Shown in pieces: positions 17,609-25,914 of a DNA stretch of 64,000 nt. Position 1 is the stretch's first letter. The number at the start of each line of letters is the position of its first letter. This DNA comes from JAAGZL01 sp050291365 (GTDB taxonomy: Bacteria > Pseudomonadota > Gammaproteobacteria > Chromatiales > Chromatiaceae): positions 66,992 through 130,991 of the forward strand of contig JBNKJS010000007.1 of assembly GCA_050291365.1 (NCBI GenBank), in the 5' to 3' direction. Below the pieces are notes generated by a model. That model was not told where the DNA came from, did no database searches, and worked only from the letters and a program-made list of their open reading frames with translations. The position numbers and the translations under genes were made by a program.

Positions 17609-19141
17609 TCAGGCCAGTTTAAGCAGTGTTCGCCCCGTCATCTCCGCAGGCTGCTCAAAACCCAGCATATACAGTAGCGTGGGCGCGATATCACATAGGG
17701 CCCCTCCCTCCATAAGCTGGCCCGGGCGTCCAACATAAACCAAGGGCACAGGATTGTTGCTGTGGGCAGTGTGAGGCTGTCCGTTTGCAGGGTCGCGCAT
17801 CTGTTCCGCATTGCCGTGATCTGCGGTTAACAGCATCTCTCCTCCAACGGTCTCCAGGGCACGAAGAATCCTACCCAGAGCCTGATCAATTGCCTCGATG
17901 GCCTCAACTGCGGCATCAAAATCTCCGGTATGACCAACCATGTCCGGGTTGGCATAGTTACAAACAATTAACTCAAATTGCCTGCTTCCAATCACCTCCA
18001 CCAGAACGTCGGTCAAAGCAACTGAACTCATTGCCGGTTGCAGGTCGTAAGTAGCTACCTTGGGAGATGGAATAAGCACACGATCCTCATCACGAAAGGG
18101 CTCTTCTCTGCCCCCGTTAAAGAAGAAAGTAACATGGGCATATTTCTCTGTCTCCGCCAGACGAAGTTGGCGCATATCCAGGTCGGCTATATATTGTCCC
18201 AGAGTATTGTTCAGCTCCTCTTTTCCATAGGCTACCGGTACCCCAAACTCTTCATGATACTGGGTCAGGGTGACATAGGCCGCAAGTCGAGGAGTAATCT
18301 TACGTTCGAATTCATTAAAGTTTGGCTCAACGAAGGCACGGGTCAGCTCACGGGCACGGTCTGCGCGGAAATTCATGAATACAATGGAATCCCCATCCTC
18401 TATCTGCACTGCTTCTCCGATCCTGGTTCCCTGAACAAACTCGTCGTTCTCATCCCGATCATAGGCCATCTGCAGCGCCGTCTGGGCATCGGGAGCACTA
18501 AAAGGTGCTTCTGCCCCTGTAACCAGATCGTATCCCTTGGCCACCCGCTCCCAGCGGTTGTCCCTATCCATGGCATAGTAACGTCCAACAATTGTGGCTA
18601 ATCTTCCACCACCCGCTTTTGCTATGGCCCGTTGCAGAAGCTCCAGTGAGGGCCCGGCGCTTCTGGGTGGGGTATCACGGCCATCTAAAAAGGCGTGTAC
18701 ATAAACCTTGTCGCAGCCTGCTTTTACAGCCATCTCAACCATGGCATGAATGTGTTCTTCATGGCTGTGAACGCCGCCAGGAGAGAGCAAACCAAAGATA
18801 TGCACCGCACCACCTCTGGAGCGTGCAGCGTCTACCGCCCCCACCAGGGCTGGATTGGAATAGAATGATCCGTCCTCAATGGCCTTGCTAACCCGGGTAA
18901 GGTCCTGATAAACAATTCGGCCGGCGCCGATGTTTAGATGGCCCACCTCTGAATTACCCATTTGGCCATCAGGCAGACCCACCCGGGCCCCTGAGGTTTC
19001 GATCAGGGTATGAGGATACTCTGCCCACAACTGATCCCAAAATGGGGTGTTTGCCTGGTATATGGCATTGAACTCCTTGCTTTCGCTATATCCCCAACCA
19101 TCCAAAATCAGCAGTACAACAGGCTTCAAGCCGGATTTCAT
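17609..19141 (-). CDS. gpmI: 2,3-bisphosphoglycerate-independent phosphoglycerate mutase
   Basis: Interconverts 3- and 2-phosphoglycerate in glycolysis and gluconeogenesis using two Mn2+ ions. 510 residues from ATG 19141, with AGGGAG ten bases upstream. A TTG nine bases earlier would sit one base from that site, so it is rejected. LLILDGWGYSE carries the first metal Asp, S64 in MGNSEVGHLNIG is the phosphorylated serine, HLDGRDTPPRS-type phosphate-binding residues and the C-terminal metal cluster (NYANPDMVGHTGD, LLTADHGNAEQM) are all present. It is the first gene of the leftward gpmI-envC-ctpA-yibQ cluster. Confidence 0.97.
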   Translation of the reverse strand: MKSGLKPVVLLILDGWGYSESKEFNAIYQANTPFWDQLWAEYPHTLIETSGARVGLPDGQMGNSEVGHLNIGAGRIVYQDLTRVSKAIEDGSFYSNPALVGAVDAARSRGGAVHIFGLLSPGGVHSHEEHIHAMVEMAVKAGCDKVYVHAFLDGRDTPPRSAGPSLELLQRAIAKAGGGRLATIVGRYYAMDRDNRWERVAKGYDLVTGAEAPFSAPDAQTALQMAYDRDENDEFVQGTRIGEAVQIEDGDSIVFMNFRADRARELTRAFVEPNFNEFERKITPRLAAYVTLTQYHEEFGVPVAYGKEELNNTLGQYIADLDMRQLRLAETEKYAHVTFFFNGGREEPFRDEDRVLIPSPKVATYDLQPAMSSVALTDVLVEVIGSRQFELIVCNYANPDMVGHTGDFDAAVEAIEAIDQALGRILRALETVGGEMLLTADHGNAEQMRDPANGQPHTAHSNNPVPLVYVGRPGQLMEGGALCDIAPTLLYMLGFEQPAEMTGRTLLKLA

Positions 19142-19530
19142 AATGCTCAAACTCCCTACAAATTAGCCTACAACGACTCATTAAACCATCTTTCTCAGGA
19201 CCGGGCCAAAACTCATTCCACATGAGAGGCTGTTCTATCAAACTCCCGATACACAGATTAACAATAGCTTACCAGGAATATTTTTTCTGTGTTAGAAGAG
19301 AGCCGTAACACATTGATAATACTACATAATACAGTAACCAAAGCAGGAAGGCTCTATCCTCAAAGAGTTTCGACTGTTTTCTTCAGGTGCGGTTCATGGG
19401 CAAAACCATTTAAAAACCCTACCATTTACTTAGAAAAGCACTTAATGTCCCAATAATCTTAATTGTTTTTTCCTTAAACAGTAAAACAGAGTATTATTCT
19501 ATAGTGTTACTTTAAAATAGGGTCTGCGGC
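19142..19530. other. 389-bp divergent control region between gpmI and arsR
   Basis: Holds the gpmI ribosome site (AGGGAG on the - strand near 19152) and presumably both promoters. A palindrome TGTGTTA-N11-TAACACA lies at 19288-19312 and could be a regulator site. The 70 bp before arsR are AT-rich (TATTAT at 19492-19497 is a possible -10), but no convincing -35 was found. No coding frame is supported. Confidence 0.5.
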
Positions 19531-19896
19531 ATGAATCAAGAATTCGCTAGTCCAAAACAGCCGTTTCGCGGCATGGGAGATCTAGATACTGACAGCGCTG
19601 TCTCGCTCCTGGACAAGGATGAAGATGTTGAGCGCGCCTCCCGATCTCTTAAGGCCATGTCTCATCCTCTTCGCCTGAAAATCCTGTGCACATTGGGGGA
19701 TCAGGAGGTAAGCGTACAAGATATTGTGGAGTATGTAGGAACCTCCCAAAGCAATATCTCCCAACACCTGGCTATACTACGTGACAAAGGTATTCTGGCC
19801 TCCCGTAAGGATGCCAACAGAGTCTTCTACCGGGTAAGCGATGCCAGAACCTTGAAACTGATTGGCATGATGCGTGAAGTTTTTTGCCAACAATAG
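19531..19896 (+). CDS. ArsR/SmtB-family regulator, BigR/SqrR-like cysteine pair
   Basis: 121 residues. A flexible N-terminal tail of about 35 residues precedes the winged helix: LKAMSHPLRLKILCTL, the recognition helix SQSNISQHLAILRDKG and the wing SRKDANRVFYRV. The metal-site ELCVCD box of ArsR/SmtB is absent. Instead there are just two cysteines, C53 (KILCTL) and C119 (EVFCQQ), 66 residues apart, the spacing of the redox pairs of SqrR (C41/C107) and BigR (C42/C108), which sense persulfides. It is transcribed towards a rhodanese gene 138 bp downstream, which agrees with sulfur sensing. ArsR membership is firm, the ligand is inferred. Confidence 0.85.
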   Translation: MNQEFASPKQPFRGMGDLDTDSAVSLLDKDEDVERASRSLKAMSHPLRLKILCTLGDQEVSVQDIVEYVGTSQSNISQHLAILRDKGILASRKDANRVFYRVSDARTLKLIGMMREVFCQQ

Positions 19897-19946
19897 CAAT
19901 ACAACCCAAATTTTCACCTACAAAACGCTATTTTTAACTCCTGAAA

Positions 19947-19995
19947 CAGGTAGAAGGGAATTTTTTCATTCCGTTTTTCTATTTCCCAGGTAGAA
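19947..19995 (+). promoter_or_regulatory. Direct repeats of CAGGTAGAA before the rhodanese gene
   Basis: CAGGTAGAA occurs at 19947-19955 and 19987-19995, 40 bp apart (about four helical turns), in the 137-bp spacer between the ArsR gene and the rhodanese gene. Between them lies a short inverted repeat GGAAT-ATTCC. It could be an operator. No binding data; low confidence. Confidence 0.3.
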
Positions 19996-20033
19996 TTAGC
20001 GCTTTGCAGAACAACTGGCTTTACTAAATTACC

Positions 20034-20462
20034 ATGGAACAAATCTTTGAATTCGCCGGAAACCATCTGGCCCTAGTTGCTGCGCTTGCAGTAATACTGT
20101 TTCTTCTTATCCAAAACCTTATGGCAGACATGGGTGGCAAAGGCGTTCTTTCGCCTCATGAGGCGACTGCACTTATTAATCGCAAGGATGCCGTTGTTGT
20201 AGACATCAGGCCCATAGCTGACTACTCCAGCGCCCATATCATCAATTCCATCAATATCCCTGCTACCAGCCTGAAAAACCAGCTTACCCAACTTGAGAAA
20301 TATAAAGAGAAAGGTGTACCGGTTATTATGGCCTGCAGATCAGGCGCTCAATCTTCTGTCGCCTGCAAGACCTTGAAAAAAAATGGGTTCGAGGAGGTTT
20401 ACAACCTAAAAGGTGGGATTCTGGCCTGGCAAAGTGCAAACTTACCAGTAAGCCGCAAGTAG
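20034..20462 (+). CDS. yibN: Membrane-anchored rhodanese (YibN-like)
   Basis: 142 residues with one N-terminal membrane helix (about 10-30, LALVAALAVILFLLIQNLM) followed by a rhodanese domain (about 38-138). The active-site loop is CRSGAQS with persulfide-forming C101; VVVDIRP and HIINSINIP are the usual secondary motifs. YibN sits before secB and gpsA in E. coli, as here, though the grxC gene normally in between is absent. It would transfer sulfane sulfur at the inner membrane; the acceptor is unknown. The ATG has no strong ribosome site. Confidence 0.9.
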   Translation: MEQIFEFAGNHLALVAALAVILFLLIQNLMADMGGKGVLSPHEATALINRKDAVVVDIRPIADYSSAHIINSINIPATSLKNQLTQLEKYKEKGVPVIMACRSGAQSSVACKTLKKNGFEEVYNLKGGILAWQSANLPVSRK

Positions 20463-20495
20463 ACGTTTCTCTTTTACACTATAAATCATGGAACC

Positions 20496-20981
20496 ATGAC
20501 AATGTCAGACAAACCAGAACAGACAAACGACGAGCGCAAATTTGACCTTCAGCGTATATATATCAAGGATGTCTCCTTTGAGACTCCAAACACCCCTGAG
20601 ATTTTCACCATGGACTGGAAACCAGAAAACCAGCTCTCTCTCAACAGTGAGGTTAACAACATCAGTGGTGATACTTTCGAGGTAGTTCTTACTGTAACCG
20701 TTACCTCAAAGTTGGAAGAGAAGACAGCATTCTTGGTTGAGGTTAAACAGGCTGGCATTTTTACTCTGGGCAACTTCCCAAATAACGAAATGGGTCCGAT
20801 GCTGGGAGCCTACTGCCCTAACATTCTGTTCCCCTATGCCCGTGAAGCCATCTCAGACTTGGTTACCAAAGGCGGCTTTCCAACGCTCCTCCTGGCTCCA
20901 GTCAACTTCGACCACCTGTTTGCCCAACATATGCAACAGCAGCAGGCGCAAAAAGATGCGTCTCCAGAGGATACACACTAA
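20496..20981 (+). CDS. secB: Export chaperone SecB
   Basis: Holds preproteins unfolded and delivers them to SecA. 161 residues, the usual size. FDLQRIYIKDVSFETPNTP is the family start, with LN...N...F.V.L.VTV matching the substrate-binding groove, then GAYCPNILFPYAREAISDLVTKGGFPTLLLAPVNFD near the C-terminus, and a Gln-rich tail. The start is ATG 20496 or the ATG two codons later. It is followed after six bases by gpsA, the conserved secB-gpsA arrangement. Confidence 0.96.
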   Translation: MTMSDKPEQTNDERKFDLQRIYIKDVSFETPNTPEIFTMDWKPENQLSLNSEVNNISGDTFEVVLTVTVTSKLEEKTAFLVEVKQAGIFTLGNFPNNEMGPMLGAYCPNILFPYAREAISDLVTKGGFPTLLLAPVNFDHLFAQHMQQQQAQKDASPEDTH

Positions 20982-20987
20982 ACCTCT

Positions 20988-21992
20988 ATGGGTAAGTCAA
21001 TCCCAAAGATCGCAGTCCTCGGTGCTGGGTCCTGGGGCACAGCCCTGGCCATTCAGCTTGCTAGAAATGGGGCCAATGTAAAGCTGTGGGGGCTGTCGGC
21101 TGAGGTGGAAGCCCTAATCAGAGATGGGGAGAACAGGTATTTCCTACCCGGTGTGGCCTTCCCTCAAAACCTACAGCCAACCGCAAATCTTGAGGAGGCT
21201 GTAACATCAGCCAATGAGGTTCTGGTGGTAGTTCCAAGCCATGTGTTTCCCTCAGTACTGGAAACCGTGGAGCCACTTCTGCAGCCTGATGCAACCCTAA
21301 GTTGGGCCACCAAGGGGCTGGAAAAGAAAACCGGAGAGCTGCTCAGCTCTGTGGCAATGAAAATTCTGGGAGATCGTCCTATAGGTGTTATCTCCGGCCC
21401 TACCTTTGCTGGAGAGGTCGCAAGAGATCTACCAACAGCGGTAACCGTTGCCTCCACATCCCCAGAGCATGCCGAAAGATTGGCCGGATATCTCCACTCT
21501 GATAGATTTCGCGCCTATACCAGTGACGATATTATCGGCCTGCAAGTTGGCGGCGCCGCAAAGAATGTGATGGCCATTGCCGCAGGTATTGCCGACGGCC
21601 TTAATTTCGGCGCAAACACCCGGGCAGCCCTTATTACCCGCGGACTCGCAGAAATTATGCGCTTGGGTCTGGCTATGGGAGGCAAACTTGAGACCTTCAT
21701 GGGCCTTGCTGGTCTAGGCGACCTGGCCCTAACCTGCACCGACAATCAATCCCGTAACCGCCGCATGGGCCTAGCTCTAGCAGAGGGAAAATCTATAGAG
21801 CAGGCCAAACAGGAGATCGGCCAGGAGGTTGAGGGGGTAGACGCCGCCAAAGTGATCTATAACAAGGCCAAGGAACTTGGCATTGAGATGCCTATAACCG
21901 AGCAGGCCTATAACGTCCTGTACCAGGGTCTGGATCCAAAACTAGCAGTACAAAGATTGCTTGAAAGAGACCAGCGCCCCGAAACCGAGTAG
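20988..21992 (+). CDS. gpsA: Glycerol-3-phosphate dehydrogenase [NAD(P)+]
   Basis: Reduces dihydroxyacetone phosphate to sn-glycerol-3-phosphate for phospholipid synthesis. 334 residues. Rossmann motif AVLGAGSWGTALAIQLA at the N-terminus, catalytic Lys in GGAAKNVMAIAAGIADGL, and GLAGLGDLALTCTDNQSRN typical of the substrate-binding domain. It is next to secB, and its stop lies five bases from the convergent trmL stop, so both transcripts must overlap or use shared signals. Confidence 0.96.
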   Translation: MGKSIPKIAVLGAGSWGTALAIQLARNGANVKLWGLSAEVEALIRDGENRYFLPGVAFPQNLQPTANLEEAVTSANEVLVVVPSHVFPSVLETVEPLLQPDATLSWATKGLEKKTGELLSSVAMKILGDRPIGVISGPTFAGEVARDLPTAVTVASTSPEHAERLAGYLHSDRFRAYTSDDIIGLQVGGAAKNVMAIAAGIADGLNFGANTRAALITRGLAEIMRLGLAMGGKLETFMGLAGLGDLALTCTDNQSRNRRMGLALAEGKSIEQAKQEIGQEVEGVDAAKVIYNKAKELGIEMPITEQAYNVLYQGLDPKLAVQRLLERDQRPETE

Positions 21993-21997
21993 CCTCT

Positions 21998-22474
21998 CTA
22001 TTTCATTTCCGCTCCGTCGAAACCCTGTTGGCGCCAGGCCTCAAACAATATAATTGACACCGCGTTAGAGAGATTCAGACTACGGTTTCCCGGACACATA
22101 GGTATTCGGATTAACTGCTCGTCTGGCATAGCCTCAAGCAACTCCTGGGGTAGACCCCTGGTCTCTGGGCCGAACAGAAGCATATCTCCTGGCCTATATT
22201 CAACCTCAGCATAACCCCTGCGACCACGGGTTGAACAGGCAAATATCCTCTCTTTATCCATCTCTGGCTGTTTCAGAAAATCATCCATACTCTTATACTC
22301 ATGTACATCGGTTAAATCGGAATAATCCAATCCAGCCCGGCGTAGCTTTTTTTCATCCAACCGGAATCCAAGGGGATGAACCAGGTGTAGAGAGCTGCCA
22401 CTATTGGCGCAAAGGCGTATGATGTTCCCAGTGTTGGGGGGGATCTCTGGTTGATACAATACAATTTTAAACAT
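21998..22474 (-). CDS. trmL: tRNA (cytidine/uridine-2'-O-)-methyltransferase TrmL
   Basis: SPOUT methyltransferase that modifies the wobble ribose of certain leucine tRNAs. 158 residues from ATG 22474; the frame stays open for 59 more codons, but MFKIVLYQPEIPPNTGNIIRLCANSG is the family N-terminus. The knot region has LLFGPETRGLP and IRIPMCPGNRSLNLSNAVSI, the SAM-binding signature. The start is only 16 bp from that of the divergent pyrD-like gene, with AAGG as ribosome site within that gap. Confidence 0.94.
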   Translation of the reverse strand: MFKIVLYQPEIPPNTGNIIRLCANSGSSLHLVHPLGFRLDEKKLRRAGLDYSDLTDVHEYKSMDDFLKQPEMDKERIFACSTRGRRGYAEVEYRPGDMLLFGPETRGLPQELLEAMPDEQLIRIPMCPGNRSLNLSNAVSIILFEAWRQQGFDGAEMK

Positions 22475-22490
22475 TGATGGAAAGACCTTA

Positions 22491-23450
22491 ATGAATAACA
22501 ACAACTCCCCTTTGGCAGTAGAACTCTGTGGCCTAAAACTGGCGACACCATTGGTGCTGTTATCTGGTTGCGTTGGTTTTGGGGAAGAGTATACGCGGGT
22601 AAAGGGTTTTTCCAACCGGGATGTGGGCGCAATTTGTCTTAAAGGCACCACCGGCGATGCAAGGCTGGGTAATCCACCCCATCGGATTTATGAAACAGAA
22701 ACTGGCATGTTGAATGCCATCGGGCTGCAAAATCCCGGCGTCGATTTTGTGGTCGATGAAATTCTGCCGCAACTGGATCTCTCAGAAACCACCTTTATTG
22801 CCAATGTGTCTGGCTCCACCATTGAAGAGTATGTAAAGGTAGCAGAGCGTTTTAACGACTCCCCTGTGGCCGCAATTGAGATCAATATCTCCTGTCCTAA
22901 TGTCAAACAGGGCGGCGCTGCATTTGGCAATGATCCAGAGATGTCAGCACGGGTGGTGGAAGCCTGTCGTGCGGTCACGCAAAAGCCTCTCATAACCAAA
23001 CTCTCGCCCAATCAAACGGATATTGCGGAAAATGCCCGCCGCTGCATCGAGGCAGGAAGTGATGCCATCTCTGCGATCAACACCCTTATGGGGATGGCGA
23101 TTGATACTGAGACTCGCAGGCCAAGAATTGGCAACAACCAGGGAGGACTCTCCGGGCCAGCAATTAAACCTGTGGCCCTACTCAAAGTACACCAGGTATA
23201 TCAGGTCTGCAAAAAGCATAATATTCCAGTTATCGGTCAAGGCGGGATAAGCTGCGCTGAGGATGCATTGGAATTTATTATCGCTGGCGCCACTGCGGTA
23301 GGAATCGGCACCGCACTGTTTTATGACCCATTAATATGCAACAAGATAAACCAAGGTATAAACAGCTATCTAGATCATCATGGGCTAACATCGGTTACCG
23401 AACTAACCGGCAGTCTAGAACTTAACACACCAAATAAACTTAAGTGCTAA
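22491..23450 (+). CDS. pyrD: Dihydroorotate dehydrogenase, class 1B-like catalytic subunit
   Basis: FMN enzyme oxidising dihydroorotate to orotate in pyrimidine synthesis. 319 residues. The class 1 active-site cysteine C135 is in EINISCPNVKQGG (class 2 enzymes carry Ser there), with GNNQGGLSGPAIKP and VIGQGGISCAEDALEFIIAGA the FMN-phosphate motifs. This most resembles the NAD-linked 1B subunit, which normally partners with PyrK (FAD/2Fe-2S). No pyrK is present nearby. Many gammaproteobacteria use the membrane class 2 enzyme instead, so this form is notable. Ribosome site GGAAAG precedes the ATG. Other class 1 flavoenzymes remain possible. Confidence 0.85.
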   Translation: MNNNNSPLAVELCGLKLATPLVLLSGCVGFGEEYTRVKGFSNRDVGAICLKGTTGDARLGNPPHRIYETETGMLNAIGLQNPGVDFVVDEILPQLDLSETTFIANVSGSTIEEYVKVAERFNDSPVAAIEINISCPNVKQGGAAFGNDPEMSARVVEACRAVTQKPLITKLSPNQTDIAENARRCIEAGSDAISAINTLMGMAIDTETRRPRIGNNQGGLSGPAIKPVALLKVHQVYQVCKKHNIPVIGQGGISCAEDALEFIIAGATAVGIGTALFYDPLICNKINQGINSYLDHHGLTSVTELTGSLELNTPNKLKC

Positions 23451-23531
23451 TATTGACTGTAGCAACATATTTTTTGCTGTTTAGCGCAATACTATTCATC
23501 AATAAGCGCTACCAACTTAAGGCTACACAAT

Positions 23532-24803
23532 TTGAATTCATTCAAAAAAAAACCTGACGTTTCTATATTACGAAAATTCATTCCTTTGTCTGAATGGAGT
23601 AATAGAAAACTGGAGATGTTGGCGAATTCCCTTGAAATTAAACAAGCAAAAGACGGCGAAATTCTTATTAAACGCGACAGCGATGATGGCCTCAGCTACT
23701 ATCTAATCAGCGGCAAAGTACAGCTATCGGCGCAAGACGGAAAAACAAATCAGGTCGATGCAGAAAGCCCTCATGCGGCAGCTCCATTGTCGCAACTATT
23801 GCCACATAAATATGAAGTCGTCTGTCTTGGACCCGTCGAATATATCAGTGTAGATAATTATCTGGTAACCCAAACCATATCTGAAAAGCGCCCTTCAAAT
23901 ATACACGATGGTTATGAGGTTAGTGAGAACCCAGTTAGCGAAGATGGGTCGGTTGCTGACGCAAAACCATTTTCTAACCAGCTTGCTATTCAGCTGGAAG
24001 AGGACCTAAAGCAAGACCGCCTAAGCATTCCGTCACTACCGGAAATTGCCACAAGGGTCGGTCGTGCAATTGAGGAGGAGTCCTGCAACGCCAAAACCAT
24101 TGCCAGGATTATACAAACCGATCCTGCCATAACAGCAAAGATCGTAAAGGCGGCAAACAGTGCCTTTTATGGGGGACACAGCCCGGTTGAAACATGCACC
24201 AAAGCTGTAGTTCGCCTTGGAATGTCCGTGACAAATAGCCTTGTTGTCAACTACACCATGCGCGATCTGTTTCAAACCAAGTCCAAACAGATAAATCTAC
24301 GCATGCATAAGTTATGGATACATAGTATCAAGGTAGCCGCAATATGCTACGTGCTTGCCAAACGTTACAAGGCATTCAACGCAGATGAAGCTATGGCTAT
24401 TGGCCTATTACATGATATTGGTATTGCTGCGATACTCAATCAGGCATCTAATTACCCTGAGTTGGCCTCAGATCCGGCTGCTATGGATCTGGCCATTGAT
24501 GAGCTGCGCGGCCCTTTTGGCAGCTGCATACTCAAAAGCTGGCGCTTTCCAGACGCATATATTACTGCTGTTGAAGAGGCCGAGAACTGGATGCGCGATA
24601 CTGAAGGCGCACCCGACTACTGCGATATACTTATCCTGGCGCAACTACATAGCTATGTTGGAACTCAAAAGGCCCAGTCCGTTCCGCCCTTTGATAAAAT
24701 CCCGGCCATTCCCCGTTTGAACTTAGGGCCACGCCAGAGCATTGCCGTACTACAAGGCCTAAATGAAGAGATTGAGCAGGTAAAATCCCTGCTCAGCCCT
24801 TAA
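23532..24803 (+). CDS. HDOD-domain protein with cyclic-nucleotide-binding-like N-terminus
   Basis: 423 residues from a TTG start with TTAAGG nine bases upstream. The N-terminal 110 residues resemble a CAP-type effector domain (LEIKQAKDGEILIKRDSDDG, YYLISGKVQLS), followed by a linker and an HDOD domain about 165-370. The HDOD core shows LPSLPEIATRVG-type residues, IIQTDPAITAKIVKAANSAFYGG, and GLLHDIGIAAIL. HDOD proteins are non-catalytic relatives of HD hydrolases and act in signalling. The protein may link a nucleotide signal to an output; no partner is visible. It ends 21 bp before the TlpA-like gene, so the two may be co-transcribed. Confidence 0.85.
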   Translation: MNSFKKKPDVSILRKFIPLSEWSNRKLEMLANSLEIKQAKDGEILIKRDSDDGLSYYLISGKVQLSAQDGKTNQVDAESPHAAAPLSQLLPHKYEVVCLGPVEYISVDNYLVTQTISEKRPSNIHDGYEVSENPVSEDGSVADAKPFSNQLAIQLEEDLKQDRLSIPSLPEIATRVGRAIEEESCNAKTIARIIQTDPAITAKIVKAANSAFYGGHSPVETCTKAVVRLGMSVTNSLVVNYTMRDLFQTKSKQINLRMHKLWIHSIKVAAICYVLAKRYKAFNADEAMAIGLLHDIGIAAILNQASNYPELASDPAAMDLAIDELRGPFGSCILKSWRFPDAYITAVEEAENWMRDTEGAPDYCDILILAQLHSYVGTQKAQSVPPFDKIPAIPRLNLGPRQSIAVLQGLNEEIEQVKSLLSP

Positions 24804-24824
24804 GCCTAAAGCAGAACTAATATT

Positions 24825-25364
24825 GTGAAATATAGTTTAAAGACCCTGGTTATCCCTTTTGTATTGATACTTTTGGGCCTGTTTTTTTATACCTCTGCCC
24901 CTGACCGCCTGTCTGACAACTCCCTGAACTCACTTAAGACAAAACTGGTGGCGCCTGAATTTGTTCTGCCGGATATAAATGGCAAACTGTATGCGCTTTC
25001 TGACTATAGGGGCAAAATTGTAGTGGTTAATTTCTGGGCCAGCTGGTGCCCACCCTGTGTCGCCGAGATGCCCTCTTTACAGAAGGCCGCTGACCAGCTG
25101 GCGCCACACAATATATCTGTCCTAGGTATAGGTGTTGGGGAGAGTCGTGAAAGTGTAAGGCGGTTTCTAAGATCTACCCCAGTACATTTTCCCTTACTTC
25201 TAGATTCAGGGTCTGATGTTATGGATAAATGGGCAGCCCCTTCGCTGCCAACCACTATTGTGATTAACCAGGAGGGGGAAATGGCGCTTCTGGCATTGGG
25301 TGAGAGAGATTGGGGTGACGCCAAAATCCTGCAACAGATCATCTCATTGCAACAGACACCATAA
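24825..25364 (+). CDS. TlpA-like membrane-anchored thioredoxin-fold protein
   Basis: 179 residues from a GTG start. One N-terminal membrane helix (about 6-24), then a periplasmic AhpC/TSA-Redoxin type thioredoxin fold. The redox motif is WCPPC (C75, C78) within VVVNFWASWCPPCVAEMP; the cis-Pro loop is SLPTTIVI. It probably reduces disulfides in the periplasm, for example in cytochrome c maturation (ResA/TlpA type), but no such genes are adjacent. It has no clear ribosome site of its own and probably depends on the HDOD gene upstream. Confidence 0.87.
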   Translation: MKYSLKTLVIPFVLILLGLFFYTSAPDRLSDNSLNSLKTKLVAPEFVLPDINGKLYALSDYRGKIVVVNFWASWCPPCVAEMPSLQKAADQLAPHNISVLGIGVGESRESVRRFLRSTPVHFPLLLDSGSDVMDKWAAPSLPTTIVINQEGEMALLALGERDWGDAKILQQIISLQQTP

Positions 25365-25418
25365 AAAATTAACGCGCTTACTCCTGGGATCTCTCTTAAC
25401 AGCGGCCATAACAGGCAT

Positions 25419-25817
25419 CTATTCTGGTTTAATGTGTTCTATATAGCGCGGCCTATCCTGCATGCGCATTCGTACGCGGATTGACCTCACCTTAAGCCTG
25501 TCATCTGTCCCTTCAAACCCAAGATCACAATGGGCCTGGCCCTCCTCCTGTAAGGGGATCTGAACCATATCTCTATAGGTGTAGATATTCTCTCCCACAT
25601 CTCCCCCGGAACACACCGCAGGAGACGCCGGCAGATCCCCCTCCACCTCAGCCTGTTCAAACACCAAATCACCGGCCTGCCACCACTTGGTGCGCTCTTC
25701 TGACCCGCTGATGGTCTTTATGATATATGCTCTGGAAAACCTAAGGATGAGGTCGTCGCCTTCAAAGGCGATACTCTCCACCTCAGATCCTGGAAGTTCA
25801 ATGCTGCTGATCTCCAT
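25419..25817 (-). CDS. Hypothetical protein, soluble beta-rich
   Basis: 132 residues; no family recognised. It has no signal peptide or membrane segment and is acidic (EVEGDLPASP, FEGTDDRL), with repeated alternating hydrophobic segments suggesting a small beta sandwich (SIAFEGDDLILRFSRAYIIKT, VRSIRVRMRM). GGAG is placed before the ATG at a normal distance, which supports real translation. It lies between the convergent TlpA gene and the terminator of the VPxPA-CTERM gene, so it may be read alone. Confidence 0.6.
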   Translation of the reverse strand: MEISSIELPGSEVESIAFEGDDLILRFSRAYIIKTISGSEERTKWWQAGDLVFEQAEVEGDLPASPAVCSGGDVGENIYTYRDMVQIPLQEEGQAHCDLGFEGTDDRLKVRSIRVRMRMQDRPRYIEHIKPE

Positions 25818-25866
25818 CTAGAAACTCCATAAATAGAAAGCGAGATATTACTACACATCCATAAAA

Positions 25867-25890
25867 AAGGGGACGCAGTTGCATCCCCTT
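25867..25890 (-). terminator. Intrinsic terminator of the VPxPA-CTERM gene
   Basis: On the - strand AAGGGGA pairs with TCCCCTT, with an inner GC/GC pair, followed by six T residues (complement of 25863-25868). It starts 25 bp beyond the stop of the gene at 25915. Confidence 0.85.
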
Positions 25891-25914
25891 CTTACATATA
25901 ATGATTCGAATTGC

